Source of the DNA: Gonatopus flavifemur
Taxonomy: Eukaryota > Arthropoda > Insecta > Hymenoptera > Dryinidae
DNA length: 64,000 bases
Direction of reading: 5' to 3'
Assembly: GCA_018340375.1 (NCBI GenBank)
Contig: JAFFJZ010000003.1
Coordinates: forward strand, 53,103,006 to 53,167,005
The position numbers and the translations under genes were made by a program. Under the pieces are notes generated by a model. The model made no database searches. It saw nothing but the letters and a program-made list of their open reading frames with translations, and was not told the origin of the DNA. The stretch's first letter is position 1; each line of letters begins with the position of its first letter. This document shows positions 1 to 10,346 of the stretch, piece after piece.

Positions 1-240
1 TTCAGCCTGTTTTCATCAAAGGCTAGTTATATCAAAATCTTAATTTCAAAAAATTCCATAGAAAGACTGAATTTATCCATCTTGAAGAGACAGTTTTCAA
101 TTTAGGGCAAAATTAGCATTGAATACGTATATTGTGAGTGGGAATCTTAGAGCATATATTAGTGGAGCAAGCATTCCATATCAAAATAGTGTTGGAAGAC
201 GGTCTCGTCTGTGCGAACAGAAAGAACAATAAAGGGCCTT

Positions 241-348
241 TTTCATGGCAGCTTCAGCATCAAGCGTCAACATTGGAAGAACAGAGAGAACCTGTTGGAC
301 CACTCGTTTCTGCCAATGTTGACGCTTGATGCAGAAGCTCCCATGAAA
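241..348. repeat. Short foldback element
   Basis: CATGGCAGCTTCAGCATC at the left is matched in reverse complement by GATGCAGAAGCTCCCATG at the right. The arms are about 35 bp around a 35-bp loop. A fragment related to the CTTAGAGCATATA MITE family lies just upstream, at about 148-190. Confidence 0.55.
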
Positions 349-523
349 TGGTACCTATAGGCTGGCCTTCCATGGACCGCAATTTCTAGGGAACGGAAAG
401 GAATCCGAAGATTCCGGAAAGACAAAGACATTCACCTCCTCAGTTTTTATTGTTTACAGCTATTGCTTTTTATTCGTTTGACGGTCATTTCATTGACTCG
501 TTCCCTCTAGTATAATATCTCTA

Positions 524-765
524 CACTGAGAGAGAAAATTTCCGGGAACAATAAAATATTTAGTTGAATAGTCGCCATAAAATACTTAATTGATTTGAAT
601 AAACTTTCATTAACTCAATTAAATAACTGTTCCCATTGATGGAATATTTAATAGCATATTAAATATTTGTTTGATTGAATGAATATTTAATCGAGTCAAT
701 GAAAATTTATTCAAATCAATTTATTATTTTATGGCGACTATTCAATTAAATTTTTTCTCTCAGTG
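524..765. mobile_element. TA-flanked MITE, CACTGAGAGA family (copy 1)
   Basis: This is a 242-bp palindromic element starting CACTGAGAGAGAAAATTTCC and ending TTTTTTCTCTCAGTG. TA lies on each side, the target duplication typical of the Tc1/mariner superfamily. The arms include the shared TAGTCGCCATAAAATA sequence. A second copy lies at 24387-24648. There is no coding capacity, so it must be moved by an enzyme supplied elsewhere. Confidence 0.8.
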
Positions 766-1430
766 TATAGTTCAATTTCCCGAAAACGGTTCACTGTGTT
801 ATTTCACTAATCCCTTCTAGATCCTTGAAGAGGAGCCAATGAGCAGTTCTCGAGAAATTGAATTTTCCGGATATATTGAATGAGAATAAGTGATTTCGCG
901 AAATGGTTGAGTGGAGATACCGAGGTTCTACTACTGATCAGTAACTTGTATATATCCCGAACTGTTATTGTCAATTCAAAACCACCCTCCTACCAAGATG
1001 GCACACAAGAATCCCACATGAATTCTGAAGAAAGAACTCTTTAAGAACTTTTTTAGAATTCAAAGAGTTCCCAAAGAGTCTCAAGAAGAATCAATTCGTC
1101 GGACATTTAGGAGTTCTCTTTAAATTCTATGAGACTTCTTTAAGAATTATAACGGAACCCACAAATACCTGCTGAATCAGATTCGTTTTGAGACTCTTTG
1201 AGAACTCAGTGTATTCTAAAAGAGTTCTTAGAAGTTATTGTTCAAAAATCAATTATTTTGCCGCTTTTGTTTTTTTTTTGGAAATGATGCTGCCGATTTT
1301 TTACGGCATCTCCCGATTTTTCGCTACCATATCTCCCGAATTTTACGATTCTGGTTTTGCATCACTGGCCAGTGATGCCAGGAAAGACGGTGTGGACCAA
1401 AAAATCAACCCAGATAGCACAGAGTGCATC

Positions 1431-2187
1431 CCTAGAGCGTATAATACTGGAGCGAGCAAAGGCTACGGAAAAGTGTGGTTAGTTTGAATTAAAGGTAGAA
1501 TGAGAGTTCCGACTTTTAGGCAGAGCTATCTTTGTTCAAATCTCATTGGATAAAAAAAGAGACATAACTGCCTACCCGAAGGGAACATGAAGCTCCGACA
1601 AATGTTCAGAATAGATCATGATAGATCAGACTGAAGCTCTGTTGGAGCTCAAGTTTAGATTCGTAAACGTTCGACAAAGGTCCGATGAACGTTGAAATGT
1701 CCACTTGAAAATAGTTTGAATGAACGTTTATAAAACGTTCATCGAACGTTTGCTAAAGGTTCGTTCGAGTTGCAATTTTTCGATCAAAGTTTTTTTCAAA
1801 GTATATTTTTCCACGAAAAAATGAAAGATTGGGGAATTTCTAACTATAATTGTAATTCCGTCTGAAACATAAAAAACTGAAGGTTGAATGAATCTTCGTA
1901 GAATCTTTAATAAACGTTCTATGAACCTTCATTCAAGCTATTTTCAAGCGGACATTTCAACGTTCATCGGACCTTCGTCGAACGTTTCCGAATCTAAACT
2001 TGAGCTCCAACGGAGCTTCAGTCTGATCTATCATGATCTATTCTGAACGTTCGTCGGAGCTTCATGTTCCCTTCGGGCTATAAGTCGGAACTCTTTCTCT
2101 CTCTCCCTCTCTCTCTCTCCCAATTCAACCACACTTATTTCTATTGAAATCATAGGCAATGCTCGCTCCAGTAGTATATGCTCTAAG
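1431..2187. mobile_element. MITE, CTTAGAGCATATA family, interrupted copy
   Basis: The left end CCTAGAGCGTATAATACTGG and right end CCAGTAGTATATGCTCTAAG match the intact copy at 3605-3832 in reverse orientation. The copy is interrupted at 1575-2077 by a second palindromic element. Comparison with the intact copy (GAGACAACTGTCAAGTCGG) gives the empty-site sequence and shows the interruption directly. Confidence 0.7.
1575..2077. mobile_element. Palindromic MITE with CTA duplication, nested
   Basis: The ends are CCCGAAGGGAACATGAAGC and its reverse complement, with CTA directly repeated on each side (1572-1574 and 2078-2080). A 3-bp duplication fits the PIF/Harbinger group. The arms exceed 150 bp and are rich in internal GAACGTTC-like palindromes. 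It is nested in the MITE 1431-2187. Confidence 0.7.
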
Positions 2188-2495
2188 AGTTCGTCGATGG
2201 ATTCTTGAAGAACTTTTTTAGAACTCTAAAGTTCAAATGATGTTCTTGAAGAATTCTTCACGAACTCTGTGCTATGTGGGAGCCCCTCTACCGTGCACAC
2301 GATGAAACTTTCGTATAAATGTAAATCACATGTACACGAACGTGTCATTGTGTGAACAATGGAGAGGCTGATTTTTCGGTCCGCACCGTTTTTCCTGGTA
2401 TCACTGATTCTGTCATCACTGTGCTGGCAGCATGCCGCGCATGAAAAAGTACCTTGAGGTTCCAATGAAAAAACTCTTCGATAATAGTTCAATTG

Positions 2496-3100
2496 GTAGT
2501 ATCAGCAGAGAGAAGCAGAGAAGCTGAGAGCGCTTACAAGCACCTATGCGCCGCTAGTAAAAGTTCCACTGGCCTCCTGGTGGTTGGATCATGGAAGTAG
2601 ACCATAGCGATTTTATTTTTCAATACCAAAAAATTACGCACTTCTTTTAATTACTTTTCAATACGTATTTAATCAAAATTTGATTATGTATCGATACTGA
2701 ATGGATATGATTCTTCATTATCATGAATAGAGAAAGTAAAAAATGAGAGAGGGGGTCGGTGGGTCTGTTCCCTGCTGAAAACGTCTCATAAATTCTGATA
2801 TTTAACTTTTATGAGATGTTGATGTGTATTTGTCCATGAGGTTATACTCATCTAAGAAAATGAATGAGAATCATTATAAGAATGTATCAGAATTTATAAG
2901 GATCTCATAAGAGCTGTGAAATCTCATAATAAATGATAAAATAAAAAACAATCTATCAGTTTTTGATGTGTATTTGTCCAAGAACTTATGAGCATTTATG
3001 TGATTTTATGAAACTTTTTCAACAGGGTTTGACGTGATCCACTTACTAGCAATGGAACCCCGGCCGTGAGCGCTCTCATCTTCTCTCTGGTATCAGAGAT
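2496..3100. repeat. Inverted-repeat element enclosing a CCCTG-ended MITE
   Basis: TATCAGCAGAGAGAAG and CTGAGAGCGCT at the left are matched by AGCGCTCTCATC and TCTCTCTGGTATCAG at the right. Inside, 2770-3027 is a separate unit with ends CCCTGCTGAAAACG and TTTTTCAACAGGG. It carries two copies of TTGATGTGTATTTGTCCA. Confidence 0.5.
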
Positions 3101-3108
3101 GAATAGCG

Positions 3109-3288
3109 GAGATTGCTAACGTAATGTTAAAATCATGGTCCGTATCACGTTTTTTTCTTTCGAAAAAAAATATATGATTGGTTGAATTTTTATTCTAAGC
3201 CAACCAGCATGAAGAGATAAACAGAAAACGTGATACTGCCAATCAGACACTGGACTATGGTTTTCATATCTCGTTAACAATCTCTTCA
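3109..3288. repeat. Foldback element
   Basis: The arms GAGATTGCTAACG and TCATGGTCCGTATCACGTTT pair with AAACGTGATACTG and CTCGTTAACAATCTC. The fold is imperfect, over about 60 bp per arm. No coding function. Confidence 0.45.
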
Positions 3289-3297
3289 ACTCATCTC

Positions 3298-3434
3298 TGG
3301 TAGTATGCAACATGCCCGACTGGTAATAAGCCCGACTCCACTATCATTGGTGGATCACTAGTAATGTTTAGTAATTTAACTAGAAATTTTTAGTTTTCAG
3401 TCAATGACAAGCAGTCGGGCTTCTCGCATACTAC
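3298..3434. repeat. Foldback element with GGTAGTATGC ends
   Basis: The ends GGTAGTATGC and GCATACTACC, with inner GCCCGACTG and CAGTCGGGC, form about 25-bp arms round a 90-bp AT-rich loop. Confidence 0.55.
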
Positions 3435-3604
3435 CGTTCAATGATGACAATGCCCTCTACATTGAGCTCTATATACCTACTGGAGTGAGCGTAGCAATAC
3501 AACCAAATACAACCACGTGTACCAAGAAAGTGGGGTGCGAACGGGTGTGAATGTGTCCTTGTCTATATCATAATGATGAGAGAGAAACTCGAATGGGTGT
3601 GAAC

Positions 3605-3832
3605 TTAGAGCATATACTACTAGAGCGAACATTGCCTATGATTTCAATAGAAATAAGTGTGGTTAAATTAAGAGAGAGAGAGATCCGACTTGACAGTTGT
3701 CTCTTTTTTTATCCGATGAGATTTAAACAAAGATAGCACTGCTTAAAGTCGAAACTCTCATTCTATCTTTAATTCAAACTAACCACACTTCTCCGTAGCC
3801 TTTGCTCGCTCCAGTATTATATGCTCCAAAGT
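3605..3832. mobile_element. MITE, CTTAGAGCATATA family, intact copy
   Basis: This 228-bp element starts CTTAGAGCATATACTACTAG and ends CAGTATTATATGCTCCAAAG. The arms are about 60 bp and imperfect. A short AG microsatellite and no coding potential are visible. It serves as the uninterrupted reference for 1431-2187. Confidence 0.7.
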
Positions 3833-3962
3833 TGTACTTTCATGCAAAGCTAAACAAGGTTTAGCTTTTAGCGATACATCAGCTAAAAAAAGAGGTAATG
3901 TGAGACCTCTCCCTTTATCTCAGGTATCGCTCGTCGCTCGTCGCTTGTATGAAATATTACAG

Positions 3963-4175
3963 CTTAAGAGGATACTAGCGGCGTGGCAGCAGCCAAAATG
4001 TTTCTTTCAAATTATTTGAAAGTGATGCAATAAAACCAACCAATTTTCATTTACCTACCTGGTATATGTGTCAATATAGGTTTCTAAATCAAAATTATTA
4101 AATTTTATTGTAAAACTTGAAAATAATTTGAAAGAAACATTTTGGCTGCTGCCACGCCGCTAGTATTCCCTTAAG
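3963..4175. mobile_element. Foldback MITE, GATACTAGCG family (copy 1)
   Basis: The element begins CTTAAGAGGATACTAGCGG and ends CGCTAGTATTCCCTTAAG, with about 45-bp arms reading GGCGTGGCAGCAGCCAAAATG. Relatives lie at 4848-5055, 20841-21106, 33192-33418, 40376-40581 and 40578-40680. Confidence 0.75.
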
Positions 4176-4199
4176 GGTGTGAATCTATGTTCATTCACT

Positions 4200-4325
4200 A
4201 GGCTCATGTTCCAAAACCTTGCCCTCGTACTCTAGAGTATCAGCGTAACTCTTTCCAATTCATCAGGAAAACAGAGAAAACCGATACCCCAGAATACGAG
4301 AGTAAGGCTTTGGAACATGAGCTAG
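4200..4325. repeat. Foldback element upstream of PSMB5
   Basis: The arms share GCTCATGTTCCAAAACCTT-type sequence at the left and its reverse complement, AAGGCTTTGGAACATGAGC, at the right. They are about 40 bp long with a short loop. The element ends about 210 bp before the PSMB5 start codon, so it lies in or next to the promoter. No coding capacity. Confidence 0.6.
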
Positions 4326-4534
4326 ATAGCATTATTTTCTTCTAATACCCTCTCTCTCTGGACACGCGGTTTGCTGCGCTCACTCTAGTACGTATATACA
4401 GCTTAATGGCCCTCTATGAGGCTGCTTGTCACCAAATTGAAATGTAACTTAACCTTATAAATATTGGCAGCTCTTCGTACCTGTTCGTACCATGACAAGC
4501 AACTAAAACGGTGAAAATCATATTTTGAACCAAC

Positions 4535-5492
4535 ATGGCGCTCGCTGAAGTTTGTGGGATCAATTCTTATGTGGATTTCAATCGAATCCGAGAAAAAGAT
4601 GAATCTTCAAGCGATATAGAAGCTTATACTAAAAATTTTTGTAATAATGTACAACTAGCCGTGCCGCCATTCATCAATGTAAGTACATAGTTTAAATCTT
4701 CATATACATCTAAAATTTTCTCATTCCATCATTTCAATTGAGTTTTTCACCTTGGACGTTTCCTGTTCATTTGAACCTTCTCCAAATTCTGCACTTTACT
4801 ATAACAGTGCAGCAGAATAATAATGACTTGAATATCAAATAAAACATCAAGGGTATACTCGCGGCGTGCAGTAGCCACATCGCTTATGCAAACCACAGCC
4901 AAACGGTTCATTCAAATCAAAATATCGCTCTGTACAGCATTTCTCCGATTTAAGTAGAAGTGCTGTACAAAGCCATATTTTAATTGATCTGAAATGTTTG
5001 CCCGTCGCTTGTTATAAATGATTTGGCTGCTGCCACGCTGCTAGTATCACCTTAATATATATTCATATCTTATGTGTTTTTCAGCCTGTTGAAAATCTTG
5101 CTCGTTTAGCTCATGATGAGCATGGTAAATCTTTGAAGATTTACTTTGATCATGGTACCACAACTCTGGCGTTTCATTACCAAGGTGGAATCGTCTTAGC
5201 TGTGGATTCTCGTGCAACAGGAGGCCAATATATTGGTGAGAACAAAATTTTTGTTCATAACTTCAGTTATAGTTGGTTATTGGATTAATAAGAATTAGGA
5301 ATTCAATTCTTCCCTAGCATCTGTCCCTGATCTGCATCAAGTATATCATTATCAGTTGAGTAATTTATGATTTTTCACTGACCTGCACTGGCTGTGCTCA
5401 ATGTATTTTTCTATATGCTTGTCCCTCATTTTGAGCATCAGTTGGAAGAGGATGGAGGGTTTCATCAAACCAGTCGTAAGACTGATTACTTC

Positions 5493-5525
<33 letters not shown>

Positions 5526-6277
5526 TATACAGTTGGTGACAAATCCCATTAATCCCAATATCATATTGCAAAACAAAGATGAGCTCAAGTGATCCCAACC
5601 AAAACCAAATGATCTCATAATCATTTATTCAGATAAATACTCTCAATTTCTAAACAATTCATTTTTTAGAAGTTTTTCCAAACATTTCCATATCTATTAG
5701 AGTTTTTTTAAATCTTTGTGAATCAAATGATGTTGTATTTTTATTACTGTGATCTTTCGTCCAGGTTCATCTTCTATGAAGAAAATTGTTGAGATCAATG
5801 ATTACCTTCTTGGAACCATAGCTGGAGGTGCTGCAGATTGTGTTTATTGGGACCGAGTTCTTGCAAAACAATGCCGCATGTATGAACTAAGAAATAGAGA
5901 ACGTATTTCAATTGCAGCAGCGAGTAAACTCTTATCTAATATGGTATACAATTATAAAGGAATGGGTTTGAGCATGGGTAAGATAATCTTGGTTTGCAAA
6001 TGAGTTAGGCTTTGGAAATATTTTGATTTCACCTTCATTACAGGTATGATGTTTGCTGGTTATGACAAACGAGGGTCCAATTTATATTATATAGATTCAG
6101 AAGGCACCAGAACTAATGGTAAAGTTTTCAGTGTGGGATCAGGTTCCATATTTGCTTTTGGGTGTTTGGATGCAGGTTATCGTTGGGATCTAACAGATGA
6201 AGAAGCATACGAACTTGGAAGAAGATCTATTTATTTAGCCACTTACAGAGATGCAAATTCTGGTGGAATCATCAGAG
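4535..6277 (+). CDS. PSMB5: PSMB5, proteasome 20S subunit beta type-5, exons 1-4
   Basis: This gene encodes the chymotrypsin-like catalytic subunit of the 20S proteasome core, which cleaves proteins after hydrophobic residues. The exons are 4535-4678, 5085-5235, 5765-5977 and 6044-6277, each bounded by GT and AG. Splice phases run 0, 1, 1, 1 and join exon 5 at 46779. The start ATG sits in CAACATGG, a good animal context. The first 72 residues form the propeptide, and processing before TTTLAF exposes the catalytic Thr1. Asp17 (VDSRAT), Lys33 (SMKK), the GSGS loop and the YRDANSGG motif are all present. The mature chain would be 209 residues, close to the usual length. Position 45 of the mature chain, in the S1 pocket, is Ile ([12 protein letters not shown]), where mammals have Met. 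Intron 1 holds a foldback MITE and intron 2 a LINE tail. Identity is clear from the length-wide match to the family. Confidence 0.95.
4848..5055. mobile_element. Foldback MITE, GATACTAGCG family (copy 2), in PSMB5 intron 1
   Basis: It begins TCAAGGGTATACTCGCGG and ends CTGCTAGTATCACCTTAA. An inner stem contains TCTGTACAGCATTTCTC and its partner AAGTGCTGTACA. The element ends about 30 bp before the exon 2 acceptor, close enough to affect splicing signals. Confidence 0.7.
5450..5525 (+). mobile_element. RTE-like LINE 3' tail in PSMB5 intron 2
   Basis: These 76 bases match the 3' ends of the LINE copies at 15700 and 52180: TTTCATCAAACCAGTCGTAA, then GACTGATTACTTCATG, then an ATG microsatellite. 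It is an extremely 5'-truncated insertion. The microsatellite read backwards creates a spurious poly-His reading frame. Confidence 0.8.
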
Positions 6278-6379
6278 GTGAGAACAATTTACAGATCTAT
6301 AAATCGAACAAAGTGAATCTCATTTTTATGTTCTCCAAATTATTCCAATATACCAGAAATTTTTAGGACAATTCATGAA

Positions 6380-7258
6380 AATTGTTAAAGATTAATGAAT
6401 TTTAAAAATAGTCGAATGAGTTCAAATTATTTCAAAGTATCATAGTGATATTAATTGAATTCTGGAAATTCGATCTCAAATTTCAAACTATTCAGCTTCA
6501 AAAGTGCTTCAGCTCAGTGGTATTTGTTTTGCCGCCATTTTATCTAGTTTGAATAGATAGGTTTTCAATGGGAAAATTTGTAATTCATAAATTTACTGTC
6601 TCATGTTTTTATGCGTTGATAATCTTTTGGTTCCTTACTCGGATGAGCTACTTGTACAATTGATGGACATTGGGCGAATGTCCAAATTTTGGAATGGATG
6701 GACAACAGTTCAATGACTATTGAATAATTAGGCATGAAAAAGTTTTAAATGTATCTTACACATGTTACGACGCACTGGACAAATTTATAAATATATTTTG
6801 GACAATACAGACTGGAAACTTTGAACGCGTTTTGGATAAAAAGTATACATCGAATTCGACTGATTCTAAATTTTTGAATAAATGGACATGGATGAACATC
6901 GTCGCCATGTTTTAGTCAATTTTCGGACATATCTAGACGAAATGTATTTCCATACAAAATTTGGATGTCCCAAGCTCATCGATTTGCTCATTAGTGTATG
7001 AATAACAGAAATCAAAGCTGATCAGGCACAATATAGCCGACCTAGGTGGGTAGTGTCCATGAAATAATTCATATAACCAATTGGTAAGCAAACAAAAATG
7101 AGTATAACATGTCTGAGAAAAACCATAGTAAATTTTTTCCCGTGGATACTTTTCCAACCTGATAAGCTTCAGATGAGTACTGATACTTACCATACCAAGA
7201 AAAAGTGCCGGCCCTGAATAGAAGAACAAGTGATATTTATAGGATAATACGAATGCAT
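6380..7258. other. Intron sequence without recognised features
   Basis: AT-rich sequence in which I find no gene, clear inverted repeat or tandem array. The open frames here lack recognisable domains. Confidence 0.5.
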
Positions 7259-7910
7259 ACACGGAAAGAACTATGAAGCTACCGTAGTATGTGAGCCTGT
7301 CGCACTATAGTAGCTTGGCTGCCCACATACGAGCGTAGTGCTGCTGTGTACCAAAGTTGATTCGACAGTCAGCCAATGTGGTATGACGAAGCGCCGAATT
7401 GAATTTGCTCCTGAGCCATACCATCGTGGTATTACACGGGAGCAAATTCAATTCGGCGCTTCGTCATACCACATTGGCTGACTGTCGAATCAACTTTGGT
7501 ACACAGCGGCACTACGCTCGTATGTGGGCAGCCAAGCTACTATAGTGCGCAGGGTTGGAAAAACCCGGGTTTTTTCTTTAAAACCCGCCCCACTGGGTAC
7601 AATCAGGTTTTTTCGGGCTTTTTCGGGTTTTTCGGGTTTTATGAAATTGGCATCAGTGATGCCAGTATTTCCTAGGAAAATCTTCAGATTTTTTGTCAAT
7701 TTCTTTCCAAATTGAAAATATGATTGGCCAGTTGTGCAAAAAATGACCAATTATCAGATGCTGAAGATTTTTCTAGGGAATACTGGCAATGCTGATTGGC
7801 ATTGGTTTTCTCTTATGATTCTTAGTATGACCTACTAATCTTCATTTTTATCGTACTATGTTATCATTTTTCGTATATGATGACTTAGAATAATATATTT
7901 ATATATGTAT

Positions 7911-8040
7911 ATTCCATGGTAAGGGGTCTTTTGGCCGAATGAACATGATTTGACCACCGCTAGTCATTCCCTAGTGTTCTAAGCGACTAGTGATTGTAAA
8001 ATCATGTCGATTCTGCCAAAAGACTCCCTACCATATTCCA
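7911..8040. repeat. Foldback element inside the hAT
   Basis: ATTCCATGGTAAGGGGTCTT and its counterpart AAGACTCCCTACCATATTCC form the arms, with a smaller inner repeat GCTAGTCATTC / GCGACTAGTG. Confidence 0.6.
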
Positions 8041-8591
8041 TTTTACTTCATATTGTCACCAAGAAATACCGAATAAACTAAAAAGTTACTTTTCATATAA
8101 TCTCTCATGTGAGCACCAATCTGGGATCAATTTTTGTTCGACTTTGGCCTGAGCTTTCAAGGTTGGGCCTCGATCAGATTGAAATTGGACCAAGATTTGT
8201 GTTTACATGAGCTGAAATCAAGTTTGAAACTAGTGAAATTTCCAAGTACAATTTACTCCAACCGTTAACGCACTGTACTGCAATTCGATCAGCATCGCCA
8301 CAATTAAAATTGGACGTTACAAATCCTTGTATTTTGTGTCCATTCTAATTTTGATGCAAGACCACACTGCACATCAAAACAATCTACCAAGTGGTTTTGC
8401 ATGTTTTTTGCCAAATTGTTAAGGTGTCCACCTAGCAGTGCTGGGATTGACAAAATTTTTTCTTCATTCGGGCATATTTAGAATAGTCTGAGGAATAGAC
8501 TAGTTCCAGAAAGGACCACTAAATTAGTTAAACTATATAAATTCAAAATGAACAACACGATGATTAACTACAACTAAGACTTTCTAAAATA

Positions 8592-8811
8592 GGGTGAACT
8601 ACCCAGTAGATGAACGATGTATAAAAGAAGTAATTATTAAGAATTTCTGCTACATTGAAGTAATTTGATTATTTTCATAAGAAGTTGTTACTATTTTGAA
8701 AAAAACCGAATTATTTTAACGTAGTAGAAATTTTTAATAGTTACTTCTTTTATGAATCTTTATTCCATTAGGCCATCGTTCATTTACTAGGTAGTTCACC
8801 CTAATTTTTAT
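8592..8811. mobile_element. TA-flanked MITE with GGGTGAACTACC ends
   Basis: The ends GGGTGAACTACCCAGTAGAT and reverse complement lie within TA duplications. The long AT-rich arms include AAAAGAAGTAATTATTAA. No coding capacity. Confidence 0.7.
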
Positions 8812-8860
8812 TGTGATATTTCTTTTGAAAAAAAAAAAATACAAAAACCCCATATAAGTA

Positions 8861-9102
8861 CACTGAGGGAAAAAAGTCATTGAGGCAAGAAAATATTTCA
8901 TCCAATGGTATCTATAAAATATTTCTTTGAACCAATTGAATATTATTCAAACGAATGAAACGGTTTTTGACCGCATGAAGTATTTCATCAACTGAAAAAC
9001 CATTTCATCCATTGGAGTAAAATTTCATTGATCTCAAGAAATATTTTATAGATACCATTGGATGTAATATTTTTTTGTCCCAATGAATTTCTTTCTTCAG
9101 TG
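8861..9102. mobile_element. TA-flanked MITE, CACTGAGGGA family
   Basis: This 242-bp palindrome starts CACTGAGGGAAAAAAGTCAT and ends CTTTCTTCAGTG, with TA on both sides (8859-8860 and 9103-9104). The arms share AATGGTATCTATAAAATATT. The terminal CACTGAG resembles the family at 524 and 24387, but the interior differs. It is nested inside the hAT-type element 7550-10295. Confidence 0.75.
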
Positions 9103-9719
9103 TATAAAAAATAAACAAATAGAGTTATCAAACTCATTTATTATGTAGAAATTAAGAATGAATATGTACCGTTGTATTTGTACCGAAATATGAACATTCA
9201 TATTCAAATTATAATTTTATGCTATTTTATTGAATCATATTAAATGCTGTCTCGTCATAATTAAAATCTACATTGTACAAATTGTTTTCCATTGAATTCA
9301 TTTTTAATTATTGATGTTTATCTCCCATATTTTTCTATACTTGAAGGAAGTTATCACATTCTATTGACTAATAAGTGGAGGTGTGGTTTTTAGTGGAAAC
9401 GTGTTTTTCGAAATTTTTCAACATTCCTCAACCGTTTATAATCTGGCTAGGCAACGCTTTGGAAGGTTTCGAGGATACAAAACGACAATCCAAAACAATG
9501 GGTAGTCGTACCACATATGCATGAAAAGTTCTGGGCAATTTCCACGGATTCGTTTTCATAAAAAAAATCACACTTTAATGAATAAGTCTTTCAACGGTAT
9601 TCGAGCAACATTTGAAAAAATCTCAATTAAATAACTTCCTGTATTTAGATCAGTGGAATTCCACTGGGTCGCGATTATTAGTATTTCACTCCAATGCACT
9701 GCATTGGTGAATATCCATT

Positions 9720-9975
9720 CACCGAAAAAAATTATTAGTTACCCTTACTCCAAATTAGTTCCAGCAACTAGATACAGTTGTTGATATTTGGATAACTAAA
9801 ACGGGCGTTGGCTCAACAAAATTCAAATTTAATTTCTCTGACTTTAGTTGCTGTTACTAATTCGAAGTTGCCTTTACTACAGCTTTTATTACCGGCTTCT
9901 GTTCTTTTATGACTCGGAACTCATTTTCACAATTAACTTCAGTTCATTCGATCAAATAAATTATTTTTTTCGGTG
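9720..9975. mobile_element. MITE with CACCGAAAAAAAT ends
   Basis: CACCGAAAAAAATTATTAGTT at the left is matched by AAATTATTTTTTTCGGTG at the right. The interior carries repeated AGTTGCTGTTACTAA-like segments. No coding capacity. Confidence 0.55.
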
Positions 9976-10346
9976 TTGAGTTTCCCAATGAAATATGACT
10001 CATTTCGATCAACCATCATTTCGAGCCCAGGTAAGCTTTCACTCACTAAATAGTGAGTATTAATTGATAACGTAGTAAAATTCATCCAATTCTATCCAGT
10101 GGGATACTTATAACTGTAGAATCAATGAAATTTTACTGATTCAAATTTAGAAAGAAGAACAACGTGGAAAAATACATTGTATAAAATACCCATTCAATTG
10201 AGCACCATGTGGGTTTTTGAGGGTTTTGTCAATCCGTACCCACCCGAAAAAACCCACTGGGTCCAATTGGGTTGGACCCACAGATGCCAACCCTGATAGT
10301 GCGACGGGCTCACATACTACGGTAGCTTCAGAGTTCTTTCCGTGTA

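Larger units (their letters stand above)
1361..2412. repeat. Outer inverted repeat enclosing the nested MITEs
   Basis: Left sequence GCCAGGAAAGACGGTGTGG, followed by CAAAAAATCAACCCAGATAG, recurs in reverse complement at 2265-2412, where the right arm is broken by about 75 extra bases. Together with 1431-2187 and 1575-2077 this makes three concentric layers. Confidence 0.5.
3450..4425. repeat. Older inverted-repeat element holding three MITEs
   Basis: Sequence at 3450-3535 (GAGCTCTATATACCTACTGG, then AGTGAGCGTAGCAA) recurs in reverse complement at about 4354-4425. The match is imperfect over roughly 60 bp. Between the arms lie three foldback elements at 3605-3832, 3963-4175 and 4200-4325. I read it as an old element filled by later insertions; the outer boundaries are uncertain. 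Confidence 0.4.
7550..10295. mobile_element. Non-autonomous hAT-type transposon with perfect 8-bp duplication
   Basis: The termini are CAGGGTTGGAAAAACCCGGG and, at the right, GATGCCAACCCTG. ATAGTGCG is directly repeated at 7542-7549 and 10296-10303. An 8-bp duplication with CAGGG ends is diagnostic of the hAT superfamily. The subterminal regions carry several ACCCG/CGGGTTTT motifs, possible transposase-binding sites. No transposase frame exists in its 2746 bp. It holds younger insertions at 7911-8040, 8592-8811, 8861-9102 and 9720-9975. Confidence 0.85.
7261..10344. mobile_element. TA-flanked palindromic MITE split by a hAT-type element
   Basis: The ends CACGGAAAGAACTATGAAGC and its reverse complement lie between TA dinucleotides (7259-7260 and 10345-10346). 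Without the insertion at 7550-10303 the element is 330 bp. It is almost a perfect palindrome with about 150-bp arms running to GAATTGAATTTGCTCC on each side of a short loop. The high arm identity suggests a young element or arms kept alike. The ends resemble those of the MITE at 34012-34285. Confidence 0.8.

Noticed and set aside
5352..5624. Minus-strand 90-residue frame with eleven consecutive His codons
   Set aside because: It is the ATG/CAT microsatellite tail of a LINE insertion in PSMB5 intron 2 read on the opposite strand.
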